A stretch of DNA of 41,823 bases from Caulobacter sp. (GCA_028291055.1 JAQGIP010000009.1:1-41823), one strand, 5' to 3'. Counted from the first letter of the stretch, positions 24,152 through 32,576 are shown. Numbers and translations are program-made. The notes: generated by a model from the sequence alone, not told the origin.

Positions 24152-24187
24152 ATAGAACAAATCGAATGTTTCTATCCCCAGGATAGA
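24152..24187 (-). promoter_or_regulatory. Overlapping dyads upstream of the rubrerythrin operon
   Basis: A perfect 7+3+7 palindrome, TCTATCC-CCA-GGATAGA, occupies 24171-24187. Its left half also forms ATAGAA (24152-24157) ... TTCTAT (24171-24176) with an upstream half-site. Three ATAGA-type half-sites therefore lie 75-110 bases upstream of the rubrerythrin start. This looks like a regulator-binding region for an oxidative-stress or metal-responsive factor (OxyR-like ATAG/CTAT half-sites are one possibility). The identity of the regulator is not shown by the sequence. Confidence 0.5.
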
Positions 24188-24228
24188 GTGGGTCACTGTT
24201 AAGAATGGTTCGCAGGAAGGGAATCGGG

Positions 24229-24255
24229 CGCCCCCTTCAGTTTTTCTTGGGGGCG
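24229..24255 (+). promoter_or_regulatory. Hairpin in the cysD leader
   Basis: CGCCCCC (24229-24235) pairs with GGGGGCG (24249-24255) around a T-rich 13-base loop, 84 bases upstream of the cysD start codon. It could be part of the cysD leader or end an upstream transcript. I recognise no known sulfur riboswitch in it. Confidence 0.3.
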
Positions 24256-24338
24256 GGAGCGGTTTGGCGGACAGTAAAGCCCTCCATATCAAGGGCCTCG
24301 GCGCGACGCCGCGCGACCTTCTCTAAACTGGACCTGTC

Positions 24339-25259
24339 ATGAGTGAGCCCGCCCGCCTGCCGTTGACGCCGCATCTGAAGCGGCTGGAGGCGGAATCCAT
24401 CGAGATCATGCGCGAGGTGGCGGCGGCCTTCGACAACCCGGTGATGCTCTATTCGATCGGCAAGGACAGCGGCGTGATGCTGCACCTGGCCGCCAAGGCC
24501 TTCTATCCCTCCCCGCTGCCCTTCCCGCTGATGCACGTCGATACGCTGTGGAAGTTCAAGGACATGATCACCCACCGCGACACCATCGCGGAGAAGTACG
24601 GCGCCAGGCTGATCGTCCACACCAACCAGGACGGGGTGAAGCGCGGCATCAACCCGGTGGCGTCCGGCTCGTCGCTGCATACCCAGGTGATGAAGACCGA
24701 GGCGCTGAAGCAGGCGCTGGATCTGCCCGGCTTCGACGCGGCCTTCGGCGGCGCGCGGCGCGACGAGGAAAAGAGCCGGGCCAAGGAGCGGGTGTTTTCC
24801 TTCCGCTCGGCCGGCCATGTGTGGGACCCGCGCAACCAGCGGCCCGAACTCTGGCGGCTCTACAACACCCGCATCGGCCAGGGCGAGACCATCCGGGTCT
24901 TCCCGCTGTCCAACTGGACCGAGCTCGACATCTGGGAATACACCCGCGCCGAGGCCATTCCGATCGTGCCGCTGTATCTGGCCGCGCCCCGGCCGGTGGT
25001 GGAACGCGACGGCATGCTGATCATGCGCGACGACGACCGCCTGCCGCTGCTGCCGGGCGAGGTGGAACAGACCCGCACGGTGCGGTTCCGCTCGCTGGGC
25101 TGCTATCCGTTGAGCGCCGCCGTGGAGAGTGAGGCGGCGACGCTGGACGACATCATCGACGAGATGAAGGTGTCGCGCTCGTCGGAGCGGCAGGGCCGGC
25201 TCATCGACAGCGACGAGAGCGCCTCGATGGAGAAGAAGAAGAAGGAGGGGTATTTCTGA
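24339..25259 (+). CDS. cysD: Sulfate adenylyltransferase subunit 2
   Basis: A 306-residue ATP-pyrophosphatase-fold subunit that makes APS from sulfate and ATP together with CysN. The PP-loop is [20 protein letters not shown] near residues 37-56. Other family blocks are [32 protein letters not shown] and [19 protein letters not shown]. Length equals that of E. coli CysD (302). ATG at 24339. Its stop TGA (25257-25259) overlaps the ATG of cysNC by one base, so the two subunits are translationally coupled. Confidence 0.96.
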   Translation: MSEPARLPLTPHLKRLEAESIEIMREVAAAFDNPVMLYSIGKDSGVMLHLAAKAFYPSPLPFPLMHVDTLWKFKDMITHRDTIAEKYGARLIVHTNQDGVKRGINPVASGSSLHTQVMKTEALKQALDLPGFDAAFGGARRDEEKSRAKERVFSFRSAGHVWDPRNQRPELWRLYNTRIGQGETIRVFPLSNWTELDIWEYTRAEAIPIVPLYLAAPRPVVERDGMLIMRDDDRLPLLPGEVEQTRTVRFRSLGCYPLSAAVESEAATLDDIIDEMKVSRSSERQGRLIDSDESASMEKKKKEGYF

Positions 25260-27166
25260 TGTCCGTGCTCACCGCCCCCCACGTCGCGACCCTCAACGCC
25301 GAGGCCGACCTCGATATCGCCGCTGGGAATAAGTCGCTGCTGCGCTTTCTCACCTGCGGCTCGGTGGACGACGGCAAGTCGACCCTGATCGGGCGCATGC
25401 TCTACGACAGCAAGCTGATCTATGACGACCAGCTGGCCTCCCTGGAGCGGGATTCCCGCCGCTTCGGCACGACGGACGACAATATGGATTTCGCCCTGCT
25501 GGTCGACGGCCTGGAGGCCGAGCGCGAACAGGGCATCACCATTGATGTCGCCTACCGCTTCTTCTCCACGCCCAAGCGGTCCTTCATCGTGGCCGACACC
25601 CCCGGGCATGAGCAGTACACGCGCAACATGGCGACGGGCGCGTCGAACTCCGACCTGGCCGTGATCCTTATCGATGCCCGCAAGGGCGTGCTGCCTCAGA
25701 CCCGGCGCCACAGCTACATCGCCTCGCTGCTCGGCATCCGCCATGTGGCGGTGGCGATCAACAAGATCGACCTCGTGGACTACGACGAGGCGAAATACGA
25801 GGCCATCAAGGCCGACTACCTGGCCTTCGCGAAAGCCTTGGGCTTCGAGAGCATCGTCGTGCTGCCGCTGTCGGCCCGCTATGGCGAGAACCTCACGGTG
25901 CGCTCGCCCAATACGCCCTGGTACTTAGGTCCGACCCTGCTGGAGCATCTGGAAACCGTCGATGTGGAGAGCCGCGCGGCGGAGGGTCCGTTCCGTCTGC
26001 CGGTCCAATGGGTCAACCGCCCCAACCTCGATTTCCGCGGCTATAGCGGCACGGTCGCGTCCGGCCGCATCCATCCGGGCGACCGGGTGGTGGTGGCCCA
26101 GTCGGGCAAGGAAAGCACGGTCGCGCGCATCGTCACCGCCGACGGCGACCTGAGCGTGGCCGTAGCCGGCGAGGCGATCACGCTCGTGCTGGCCGACGAG
26201 ATCGACATCGCGCGCGGCGACGTGATCGCGCCGGCCTCCGCCCGGCCGGAGGTCGCCGACCAGTTCGAAGCCCATGTGCTGTGGATGGACGAGGAGGCCC
26301 TGCTGCCCGGCCGCGCCTATCTGATGAAGATCGGCGCGCGCTATGTGACGGCGCGGGTCACCGACCTGAAGCACAAGATCGACGTCAATTCCCTGGAGCA
26401 TCTGGCGGGCAAGACCATCGGCCTCAACGAGATCGGCCTGTGCAACCTGTCGGTGGCCACGCCGGTGGCCTTCGACGCCTATGGCGATGTGCGCGACACC
26501 GGCGCCTTCATCCTCATCGACCGCTACACCAACGCCACGGTCGGGGCGGGGATGATCACCCACGGCCTGCGCCGGGCGACCAATATCCACCGCCAGGATT
26601 TGACGGTGGGCCGCGAGGAGCGCGCGAAGCTGAACGGCCATGCGCCGGTCGCCCTGTGGTTCACGGGGCTGTCGGGGTCGGGCAAGTCGACCATCGCCAA
26701 TGCGCTCGAACGCAAGCTGATCGACCGGGGCATCCACTCCTTCCTGCTGGACGGCGACAACGTCCGCCACGGGCTGAACAAGGACCTGGGCTTCACCGAC
26801 GCCGACCGGGTGGAGAATGTGCGCCGCGTGGGCGAGGTGGCGCATCTGTTCGTCGAGAGCGGCCTGATCACGCTGTGCTCCTTCATCTCTCCCTTCCGGG
26901 CTGAGCGCCGCATGGTGCGCGAGCTGTTTGCGCAGGGCGAGTTCATCGAGGTGTTCGTCGATACCCCCATCGAGGACTGCATCCAGCGCGACCCCAAGGG
27001 GCTGTATGCGCGGGCGCTGAAGGGCGAGATCAAGAACTTCACCGGGCTGGACAGCCCCTATGAGCCGCCGGAGGCCGCCGAGATCACGGTCTCGACGGTG
27101 GAGCTGTCGCCGGACGAGGCGGCGGAGCAGGTGATCGCCGAGCTGGTGAAGCGCGGGGTGCTTTAG
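25259..27166 (+). CDS. cysNC: Bifunctional sulfate adenylyltransferase subunit 1 / APS kinase
   Basis: A 635-residue fusion of the GTPase subunit of ATP sulfurylase (CysN, about residues 1-440) and APS kinase (CysC, about 445-635). The GTPase part has G1 GSVDDGKST at 34-42, G3 [11 protein letters not shown] and G4 NKID, followed by EF-Tu-like beta-barrels. The kinase part begins with P-loop [16 protein letters not shown] near 468-483 and continues with [16 protein letters not shown] and [14 protein letters not shown]. It makes PAPS from sulfate with CysD. This fused form is common in Alphaproteobacteria. A GGGCGGC-AAC-GCCGCCC hairpin overlaps the last base of its stop codon. Confidence 0.96.
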   Translation: MSVLTAPHVATLNAEADLDIAAGNKSLLRFLTCGSVDDGKSTLIGRMLYDSKLIYDDQLASLERDSRRFGTTDDNMDFALLVDGLEAEREQGITIDVAYRFFSTPKRSFIVADTPGHEQYTRNMATGASNSDLAVILIDARKGVLPQTRRHSYIASLLGIRHVAVAINKIDLVDYDEAKYEAIKADYLAFAKALGFESIVVLPLSARYGENLTVRSPNTPWYLGPTLLEHLETVDVESRAAEGPFRLPVQWVNRPNLDFRGYSGTVASGRIHPGDRVVVAQSGKESTVARIVTADGDLSVAVAGEAITLVLADEIDIARGDVIAPASARPEVADQFEAHVLWMDEEALLPGRAYLMKIGARYVTARVTDLKHKIDVNSLEHLAGKTIGLNEIGLCNLSVATPVAFDAYGDVRDTGAFILIDRYTNATVGAGMITHGLRRATNIHRQDLTVGREERAKLNGHAPVALWFTGLSGSGKSTIANALERKLIDRGIHSFLLDGDNVRHGLNKDLGFTDADRVENVRRVGEVAHLFVESGLITLCSFISPFRAERRMVRELFAQGEFIEVFVDTPIEDCIQRDPKGLYARALKGEIKNFTGLDSPYEPPEAAEITVSTVELSPDEAAEQVIAELVKRGVL

Positions 27167-27182
27167 GGCGGCAACGCCGCCC
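27166..27182 (+). terminator. Hairpin at the end of cysNC
   Basis: GGGCGGC (27166-27172) and GCCGCCC (27176-27182) form a perfect 7-bp stem around AAC, starting at the last base of the stop codon. No T-run follows; a class-2 palindromic repeat begins seven bases later. Confidence 0.5.
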
Positions 27183-27188
27183 CCAACC

Positions 27189-27328
27189 CCGCTCGTCCCC
27201 GCGTAGGCGGGGATCCAAGCGGCCTGTCAGAATGCGCGCGTCGCTACGATGACGTCCGCGGGCCGCACAGGGGACCGAGGTCCTTCCGGAGAGCCAGCTT
27301 GGATCCCCGCCTGCGCGGGGACGAGCGG
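27189..27328. repeat. Palindromic intergenic repeat with 32-base arms
   Basis: Arms at 27189-27220 and 27297-27328 are inverted copies that match at 31 of 32 positions. Each arm contains its own hairpin CCCCGC-GNAG-GCGGGG (N = T in the left arm, C in the right) followed by ATCCAAGC. The 76 bases between the arms show no gene. The element lies between cysNC and the next gene on the same strand. The arm sequence resembles a dispersed repeat often seen in Caulobacterales and Sphingomonadales genomes (from memory, not searched). Confidence 0.85.
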
Positions 27329-27397
27329 AAGGTGGGGGGTTGCGGAAACCCCATTCCCCTTACATTCTGACCGCCAGTCGGTTTGTTGGGGGCGCGC

Positions 27398-28147
27398 ATG
27401 TACGGCAATCGGTTTTACGGCCTGGGCGCGCTGGCGCTCGGCCTCGTCGGTCTGGCTTTCGCGGACTTCGCGCTGCAATGGCAACCCGTGCCCAAGACCA
27501 TTCCGGGGCATCTCGTGCTGGCCTATGCCAGCGCGGCCATCCTGATCCTCGGCGGCGGGGCGCTGCTTGTCCGGCGGTGGGCCAGCCTGGGCGCGCTGAC
27601 GCTGGCGGTGTTCTTCGGCTTGTGGGTCGTGGTGCTGCATGGGCCGCTCGCGCTGGCCGAGCCCACCAACTTCGGGGTCTGGCAGGGGGTGGCGGAGATA
27701 CTGGCGCTATCTGCCGGGGGCGTGATCGCCTGGGCCACGACGTCGGGCCTGGAGGCGGCGCGTGGGGCGCGGGTCGTGCGTATCGCCCGCATCGTCTTCG
27801 CACTCTGCCTGCTGGTGTTCGGGACCAGCCACTTCCTCTACGCGAAGTTCACGGCCTCGATGATTCCCAAGGCCATCCCGCCCAGCGCGATGTTCTGGGC
27901 CTATGCGACGGGCGTGGCTCATATCGCGGCGGGACTGGCGATCCTTTCCGGGATCATGGCGCGTTTGGCGTCACGGCTGCTGAGCGCGATGTTCGCCCTG
28001 TTCGCGGTGCTGGTGCATCTGCCGCTGGTGGCGGGCGATCTCCACAGTCATCTGGCCTGGATCGGCCTGACCATCACCCTGGCGCTCACCGGCGCGGCCT
28101 GGGTTGTGGCCGATACCTATGGAGTAGGCTCAAGCCGCTCAAACTGA
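27398..28147 (+). CDS. DoxX-like integral membrane protein with internal duplication
   Basis: A 249-residue membrane protein with about eight spans arranged as two similar four-helix halves. The first half has FADFALQWQPVPKTIPGHLV, then YASAAILILGGGALLVRRWA, then LWVVVLHGPLAL. The second half has FGTSHFLYAKFTASMIPKAI, then YATGVAHIAAGLAILSG, then LFAVLVHLPLVAG. Each half resembles the DoxX/DoxX-like fold (small four-helix proteins). No function can be assigned. ATG at 27398 is favoured, with a GGGGG stretch upstream. The last 31 bases overlap the 3' end of the convergent DMT-DUF4926 gene. Confidence 0.75.
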   Translation: MYGNRFYGLGALALGLVGLAFADFALQWQPVPKTIPGHLVLAYASAAILILGGGALLVRRWASLGALTLAVFFGLWVVVLHGPLALAEPTNFGVWQGVAEILALSAGGVIAWATTSGLEAARGARVVRIARIVFALCLLVFGTSHFLYAKFTASMIPKAIPPSAMFWAYATGVAHIAAGLAILSGIMARLASRLLSAMFALFAVLVHLPLVAGDLHSHLAWIGLTITLALTGAAWVVADTYGVGSSRSN

Positions 28148-29271
28148 TCGGGCGTCAACGCTAAGAGGGCCAATGTTTTCCCCGCGCCATCGATAAACTC
28201 GACCTCATACGCTTCGCGCGGCTTGTCGTAGATCGATACGACGGCACCGGTGGCTCCTGCGTCCAACCCGTCGTCAGGCAGGGCTCGCAAGAGGCGGACA
28301 ACTTCGAACAGCGCTGGCCTGTCTGAGGGAGTCGATGCGACGGCCATCGCCGCTCCCCGCCGCGCCAGCTGGCGCTCGCGCAGAGTGATGAACAGGGTCG
28401 AGCCCACCACGATCGCCGCGCCGATGATGGTCGGCCAGCCGGGGATTTCCTTGAACAGCAGGACGCCGGCCAGGGTGGCGAACACCAGCCGCGTATAGTC
28501 GATCGGCGCCATGGCTCCGGCGTCGCCGATGGCCATGCCCTTGATGTAGCAGGCCTGGGTGATGGTGCCGGAAACCCCCATCGCCGCCAGCAGGCCCAGG
28601 TCCGGCAGACTGGGCCAGCGCCACACGAACAGGGCCGGCGGGGTGGCGAAGATCAGCCCCAACCCGGCCGCATAGACCAGCAGGGTCATCGGGCTATGGT
28701 CGCGGGTCATCACCTTCATGCCGGTGATGGTCATGGCGAACAGGAAGGCCGCCGCCAGGCCCGCCAGCTGCGGCAGGCCCAGGGTGATGCCGTGCCCGGT
28801 GGGATGCAGGATGATCAGCACGCCCGCGAAGCCGACCAAAGCCGCGCCGATCCGCAAGGGCCCCAGCTTCTCGCGCAGCACGAAGAAGGCCAGCGGAACC
28901 AGCCACAGGGTGCGGGTGAACGACAGCGCATTGGCGTCGGCCAGCGGCATCTTCTGATAGCTGTAGAAGCTCATGATCAGGGCCACCGCCCCCGCGCCCG
29001 AGCGGAACAGCAAGATGCCCAGGCGCGTGGTGTGGAAGACCTTGGGATAGCCCCGGATCATCCAGGGCAGCAGCACCACGAAGCCGGCCAGCTGGCGATA
29101 GAAGCCCTGGAGCGCGGCCGGATAGCCGTCCCCCAGGTATTTGATCAGGGTGGTCGAGACCGTGAAGGCCAGCGCCGAAGCCAGCATCCACAACGCGCCG
29201 CGGACATTGTCGATGCCCGGCGCATGCGGCGTGATCTCGGCCTCGATGACCTCGACGGATTCGTCGGTCAA
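28117..29271 (-). CDS. DMT superfamily transporter (EamA) with fused C-terminal DUF4926 domain
   Basis: A 384-residue protein. Residues about 24-300 are a ten-helix drug/metabolite transporter with two EamA repeats (GALWMLASALAFTVSTTLIK at the start of the first; GLAAAFLFAMTITGMKVMT at the start of the second). Residues about 320-382 are unrelated and match DUF4926 (PF16277): FEVVRLLRALPDDGLDAGAT, then GAVVSIYD, YEVEFIDGAGKTLALLALTP and DQFERL. DUF4926 normally occurs as a separate protein of 60-90 residues. An in-frame ATG at 28347 with GGGGAG 6 bases upstream could make a separate 76-residue DUF4926 protein. Base composition of the DUF4926 part is less GC-rich. The start is TTG at 29271, with AGGAG just upstream overlapping the preceding gene's stop. 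Confidence 0.85.
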   Translation of the reverse strand: MTDESVEVIEAEITPHAPGIDNVRGALWMLASALAFTVSTTLIKYLGDGYPAALQGFYRQLAGFVVLLPWMIRGYPKVFHTTRLGILLFRSGAGAVALIMSFYSYQKMPLADANALSFTRTLWLVPLAFFVLREKLGPLRIGAALVGFAGVLIILHPTGHGITLGLPQLAGLAAAFLFAMTITGMKVMTRDHSPMTLLVYAAGLGLIFATPPALFVWRWPSLPDLGLLAAMGVSGTITQACYIKGMAIGDAGAMAPIDYTRLVFATLAGVLLFKEIPGWPTIIGAAIVVGSTLFITLRERQLARRGAAMAVASTPSDRPALFEVVRLLRALPDDGLDAGATGAVVSIYDKPREAYEVEFIDGAGKTLALLALTPDQFERLEPTP

Positions 29272-29279
29272 TCGATCTC

Positions 29280-30173
29280 CTATCCCGCCTGCTTCTGGGC
29301 CGCGATCTGGGCCTCACGCATCTGCCCGGCCTGTTCCGGGGTGATGCCAAGCGCCTCCAGGAAGGGCGAGGCGGCGTTGGGATCCCAGGCGGAGCGACCG
29401 CCGATGGTGATGCCGCCATCGACCACCAGATGCGTGCCGGTGACGAAGACGCTGTCATCGCTGGCCAGGTAGAGGGCCGCCTTGGCGATGTGGTCGGGCA
29501 GGCCGGCCATGGGGATGGGCTGGACCTTGCCGCCGATCTCGGCGACCCGAGCGGCCATCTGGTCGGCCACCTCGCGGGGCAGGCCCATGGAGGCGCCGAA
29601 GATGGAGGTGGCGATCAGGCCCGGGCAGATGGCGTTGACGCGGATCTTCAGGGGCGACAGTTCGGCGGCGGCGCAGCGGCTCATGTGGATGACCGCGCAC
29701 TTGGCCGTGGAATAGGCCAGGGGGCCGAAGCCGGCCTGCAGACCCGCGATGGAGGCGGTGTTGATGATCGAACCGCCGCCGCGTTCCTGCATCGGCGGCA
29801 GGGCGTATTTCATGCCCAGCGCGGGGCCGCGTACCAAGAGCGCGAAGGTGTGGTCCCAGCCCTCGGCGGTGATCTCCGAGACATTGCCCGGATGGCCGCC
29901 GTGGCCGGCGTTGTTGAACAGGATGTCGAGGCCGCCGAAGGCCTCCTTGGCGGTGTTGATCGCCTTGGCGATGTCGGCCTCTTGCGTGACGTCGCAGTGG
30001 ACATAGCGCACGGCGTCGGGGAAGCGCCGTTGCAGCATCTCGCCTTTTTCGTCCTGCATGTCGGCGGCCACCACCATCGCGCCCTCGGCGACGAACAGCT
30101 CCACCGCGCCCAGGCCAATGCCCGAAGCCGCGCCGGTGATCACCGCCACCTTGCCGTCCAGACGTCCCGCCAT
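29280..30173 (-). CDS. SDR family NAD(P)-dependent oxidoreductase
   Basis: A 297-residue classical SDR. TGAASGIGLGAVELF near residues 14-28 is the cofactor motif, with Asp in AADMQDE after strand two favouring NAD. NNAGHGG follows near 90, INTASIAGLQAGFGPLAYST carries the catalytic Ser and Tyr, and AKCA completes YxxxK. The tail beyond residue 255 (SAWDPNAASPFLEALGITPE) is longer than usual. The substrate is unknown. ATG at 30173 has AGGGAG upstream. It is co-transcribed with the DMT transporter 8 bases downstream. Confidence 0.86.
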   Translation of the reverse strand: MAGRLDGKVAVITGAASGIGLGAVELFVAEGAMVVAADMQDEKGEMLQRRFPDAVRYVHCDVTQEADIAKAINTAKEAFGGLDILFNNAGHGGHPGNVSEITAEGWDHTFALLVRGPALGMKYALPPMQERGGGSIINTASIAGLQAGFGPLAYSTAKCAVIHMSRCAAAELSPLKIRVNAICPGLIATSIFGASMGLPREVADQMAARVAEIGGKVQPIPMAGLPDHIAKAALYLASDDSVFVTGTHLVVDGGITIGGRSAWDPNAASPFLEALGITPEQAGQMREAQIAAQKQAG

Positions 30174-30198
30174 GTGTCTTCTCCCTCTATTTTTTTGC

Positions 30199-30387
30199 GC
30201 CTCCCCAGGGCCGTCAGGCCCGGCCGGGGAGGTGGCCCGAAGGGCCGGAGGGGCTTACCGAGTCTCCGACCAGCCTCGGCGCCGGATGGCGCGCGGCATC
30301 GGCGGTTCAGCCAACCCCATAGTCAGTAAGCCCCTCCGTCCGCTGCGCGGACACCTCCCCGGCCGGCGCGAGAGCGCCTGGGGAGGC
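30199..30387. repeat. Long palindromic intergenic repeat, family 2, copy A
   Basis: Inverted arms start GCCTCCCCAGG at each end (30199 and, on the other strand, 30387). They share GCCGG-GGAGGTG and CGGAGGGGCTTAC cores. Variable hairpins sit between the cores: GGCCC-GAA-GGGCC in the left arm and GTCCGC-TGC-GCGGAC in the right. The left arm carries a GANTC site, GAGTC at 30260-30264; the right counterpart is altered. It lies between two genes on the minus strand (quinone oxidoreductase upstream, SDR downstream), inside the SDR promoter region. Confidence 0.86.
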
Positions 30388-30398
30388 GGGCGCGGGGG

Positions 30399-31397
30399 TC
30401 AGCCCGTGACCACCACGACCTTGCCCATGGCCTTGCGGTTGGCCAGGTGGGCGATGGCTTCGCCGGCCTTCTCAAGCGGGAAATGCTCGGAGACGTAGGG
30501 CTTGATCTTGCCCGCGGCGTAGAGGTCCATCAGCTCCTTGACGTTGCGGGCATGACCCTCAGGATCGCGCGCCACCGCCGCGCCCCAGAAGACGCCGCGC
30601 ACGTCGCAGCTCTTCAGCAGGGTGAGGTTCAGGGGCAGGCTCGGGATGCCGGCCGGGAAGCCGATGACCAGGAAGCGGCCTTCCCAGCCCGAGGCGCGGA
30701 TGGCGGCCTCGGCGTAGTCGCCGCCCACGGCGTCATAGCAGAGGTCCCAGCCCTTGGGCCCGGTGGCCTCCTTGAACTGATTGGCCAGGGCCTTGCGGCC
30801 GTCCTTGTCGAAGGGGCCGGTCGGATAGACGACGCCGCTCTCGGCGCCGCGGGAGATGGCCAGATCGACCTTCTGCTGGGAGGAGGCGGCGGCGACCACC
30901 TTCAGGCCCATGGCCTTGCCCAGCTCGACGGCCGCCAAGCCGACGCCGCCGGCGGCGCCCAGCACGAGCAGGATCTCGCCCGGCTTGGGATCGCCCCGAT
31001 CCTTCAGGGCATAGTAGGAGGTGCCGTAGGTCATCAGGAAGGCGGCGGCCTCGTCGAAGGGCATGGAGTCGGGAATGGGGGTGACCCGCTCGGCGCCCAG
31101 CAGGACTTCTTCCGCCATGCCGCCGCTGCCGGTGGAGGCCAGGATACGGTCGCCGACCTTCACGTTAGTGACGCCTTCGCCGACTTCCTTGATGACGCCG
31201 GAGATCTCGCCGCCGGGCGAGAAGGGGCGCGCGGGCTTGAACTGGTACTTGTCCTCGATGATCAGCACGTCGGGATAGTTGACGCCGCAGGCCTTGACCG
31301 TGACCACCACCTGGCCCGGACCGGCCACGGGGCTGGCGACCTCTTCGACGACCAGGGTTTCGGGGCCGCCCACGACCTTGCTCAACAGCGCCTTCAT
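30399..31397 (-). CDS. NADPH:quinone oxidoreductase family protein (zinc-free MDR)
   Basis: A 332-residue medium-chain dehydrogenase/reductase. The N-terminal GroES-like domain includes ACGVNYPDVLIIEDKYQFKP and FSPGGEISGVIKEVGEGV. The Rossmann domain has LVLGAAGGVGLAAVELGKAM near residue 150 and the KVVAAASSQQKVDLA segment, with the NADP-type pattern of quinone oxidoreductases. There are no catalytic zinc ligands. Members reduce quinones or enoyl groups; the substrate is unknown. ATG at 31397 with GGGAG upstream. It diverges from the isoaspartyl peptidase gene over 78 bases. Confidence 0.9.
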   Translation of the reverse strand: MKALLSKVVGGPETLVVEEVASPVAGPGQVVVTVKACGVNYPDVLIIEDKYQFKPARPFSPGGEISGVIKEVGEGVTNVKVGDRILASTGSGGMAEEVLLGAERVTPIPDSMPFDEAAAFLMTYGTSYYALKDRGDPKPGEILLVLGAAGGVGLAAVELGKAMGLKVVAAASSQQKVDLAISRGAESGVVYPTGPFDKDGRKALANQFKEATGPKGWDLCYDAVGGDYAEAAIRASGWEGRFLVIGFPAGIPSLPLNLTLLKSCDVRGVFWGAAVARDPEGHARNVKELMDLYAAGKIKPYVSEHFPLEKAGEAIAHLANRKAMGKVVVVTG

Positions 31398-31475
31398 ACC
31401 CGGTCTCCCTCTGTTCTTTGTGCGTCGCGCGGGCTAACCCGGCGGCTTCAGTGTTTTATAGGCGGGAGAACCGCG

Positions 31476-32354
31476 ATGGCGAACAAATGTTTGAGTGTGG
31501 CGCTGCATGGCGGCGCCGGGGCCAAGCGGGCCCGCGATTATTCGAAAGAGATCGTCCACATGCGCGGCGTCATCGAGGCGGCGCGCGACCGGCTGACGGC
31601 CGGCGCTTCGGCGGTGGACGTGGCGGTGGAGACGGTCAAGGCGCTGGAGCTGTCGGGGTTGTACGTGGCCGGGCGCGGGGCGTCGGCCAATACGGCGGGG
31701 CGCTATGAGCTGGACGCCTGCCTGATGGACGGCGCGGCCGGAGACGCCGGCGCGGTGGCCGCGCTGCAGGGATTCAAGAGCCCCATCGAGGTGGCGCGCT
31801 GCGTGATGGTGGAGACCCCGCACGTGATGCTGGCGGGCGAGGGCGCGGCGCTGTTCGCCGCCGAGCATGGCCTGGAGCCCATCGCCGACCCCAAGGCCTG
31901 GTTCACCCATGCGGGCACGTTCGAGGACAACCATCCGCCCGGCAAGCTGGCCCACGGCACGGTGGGCTGCGTGGTGCGCGACGAGCAGGGGCGGCTGGCG
32001 GGCGCCACCTCCACCGGCGGGGTGTTCGGCAAGCTGCCGGGGCGGGTCGGCGACAGCCCCGTGATCGGCGCCGGGGCCTGGGCCGACGGCACGGTGGCGG
32101 TCTCCTGCACCGGCCAGGGGGAGTATTTCCTGCGCACCTCGGCGGCGTCGCAGGTCGCCTTCCGCATGCGCTTCCTGGGCCAGAGCGTGGCGCAGGCCTC
32201 GCAGGCCGTGCTCGACGAGATCAAGGCCATGGGCGGCGACGGCGGCCTGATCGCGGTGGACGCGGTGGGGAATGTGGCCATGCCGTTTGTGTCCGAAGGC
32301 ATGAAGCGCGCGGCGCTGACCACGGACGGGGAGATCGTCTCGGCGGCCTTCTAA
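31476..32354 (+). CDS. Isoaspartyl peptidase / L-asparaginase (Ntn-hydrolase)
   Basis: A 292-residue plant-type asparaginase that is made as a precursor and cleaves itself to expose a threonine nucleophile. The start LSVALHGGAGAKRARDYSKE and the conserved GRGASANTAGRYELDACLMD are diagnostic. Autocleavage is expected before Thr162 in AHGTVGCVVRD, followed by GATSTGGVFGKLPGRVGDSP and the substrate loop SCTGQGEYFLR. It hydrolyses isoaspartyl dipeptides and asparagine in the cytoplasm. ATG at 31476 has GGGAGAA upstream; a much longer in-frame extension upstream is antisense to the quinone reductase and is rejected. Confidence 0.93.
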   Translation: MANKCLSVALHGGAGAKRARDYSKEIVHMRGVIEAARDRLTAGASAVDVAVETVKALELSGLYVAGRGASANTAGRYELDACLMDGAAGDAGAVAALQGFKSPIEVARCVMVETPHVMLAGEGAALFAAEHGLEPIADPKAWFTHAGTFEDNHPPGKLAHGTVGCVVRDEQGRLAGATSTGGVFGKLPGRVGDSPVIGAGAWADGTVAVSCTGQGEYFLRTSAASQVAFRMRFLGQSVAQASQAVLDEIKAMGGDGGLIAVDAVGNVAMPFVSEGMKRAALTTDGEIVSAAF

Positions 32355-32355
32355 G

Positions 32356-32575
32356 CCATCCTCCCCAGGCGAGCCTGCAGCGAGCCGGCGGGGGAGGTGT
32401 CGCGAAGCGACGGAGGGGCTTACCGAGTCTGACGATTATTCACGGTGTAGCGCAGGGGCTGATGCCGTCACCAACCCAGGCGCCAGAACACGCCCAACCT
32501 TTGACTCGGTAAACCCCTCCGGCCGTTCCGGCCACCTCCCCCGCCGGATCGCTTGGGCGATCCTGGGGAGGATGG
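32356..32575. repeat. Long palindromic intergenic repeat, family 2, copy B
   Basis: Inverted arms at 32356-32430 and about 32500-32575 share CCATCCTCCCCAGG, then CCGGCGGGGGAGGTG, then CGGAGGGG(C/T)TTACCGAGTC. Variable hairpins lie between: GTCGC-GAA-GCGAC in the left arm and GGCCG-TTC-CGGCC in the right. Both arms carry a GANTC methylation site (GAGTC 32425-32429; GACTC 32503-32507). The element fills the gap between the stop codons of two convergent genes almost exactly. Confidence 0.88.
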
Positions 32576-32576
32576 C

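Noticed and set aside
24190..24338. A sulfur-responsive riboswitch before cysD
   Set aside because: A simple hairpin is present, but none of the conserved cores of known SAM riboswitches is recognisable.
30447..31475. An N-terminal extension of about 340 residues on the isoaspartyl peptidase
   Set aside because: The extension is antisense to the quinone oxidoreductase, whereas ATG at 31476 has a good ribosome site and begins the conserved domain.
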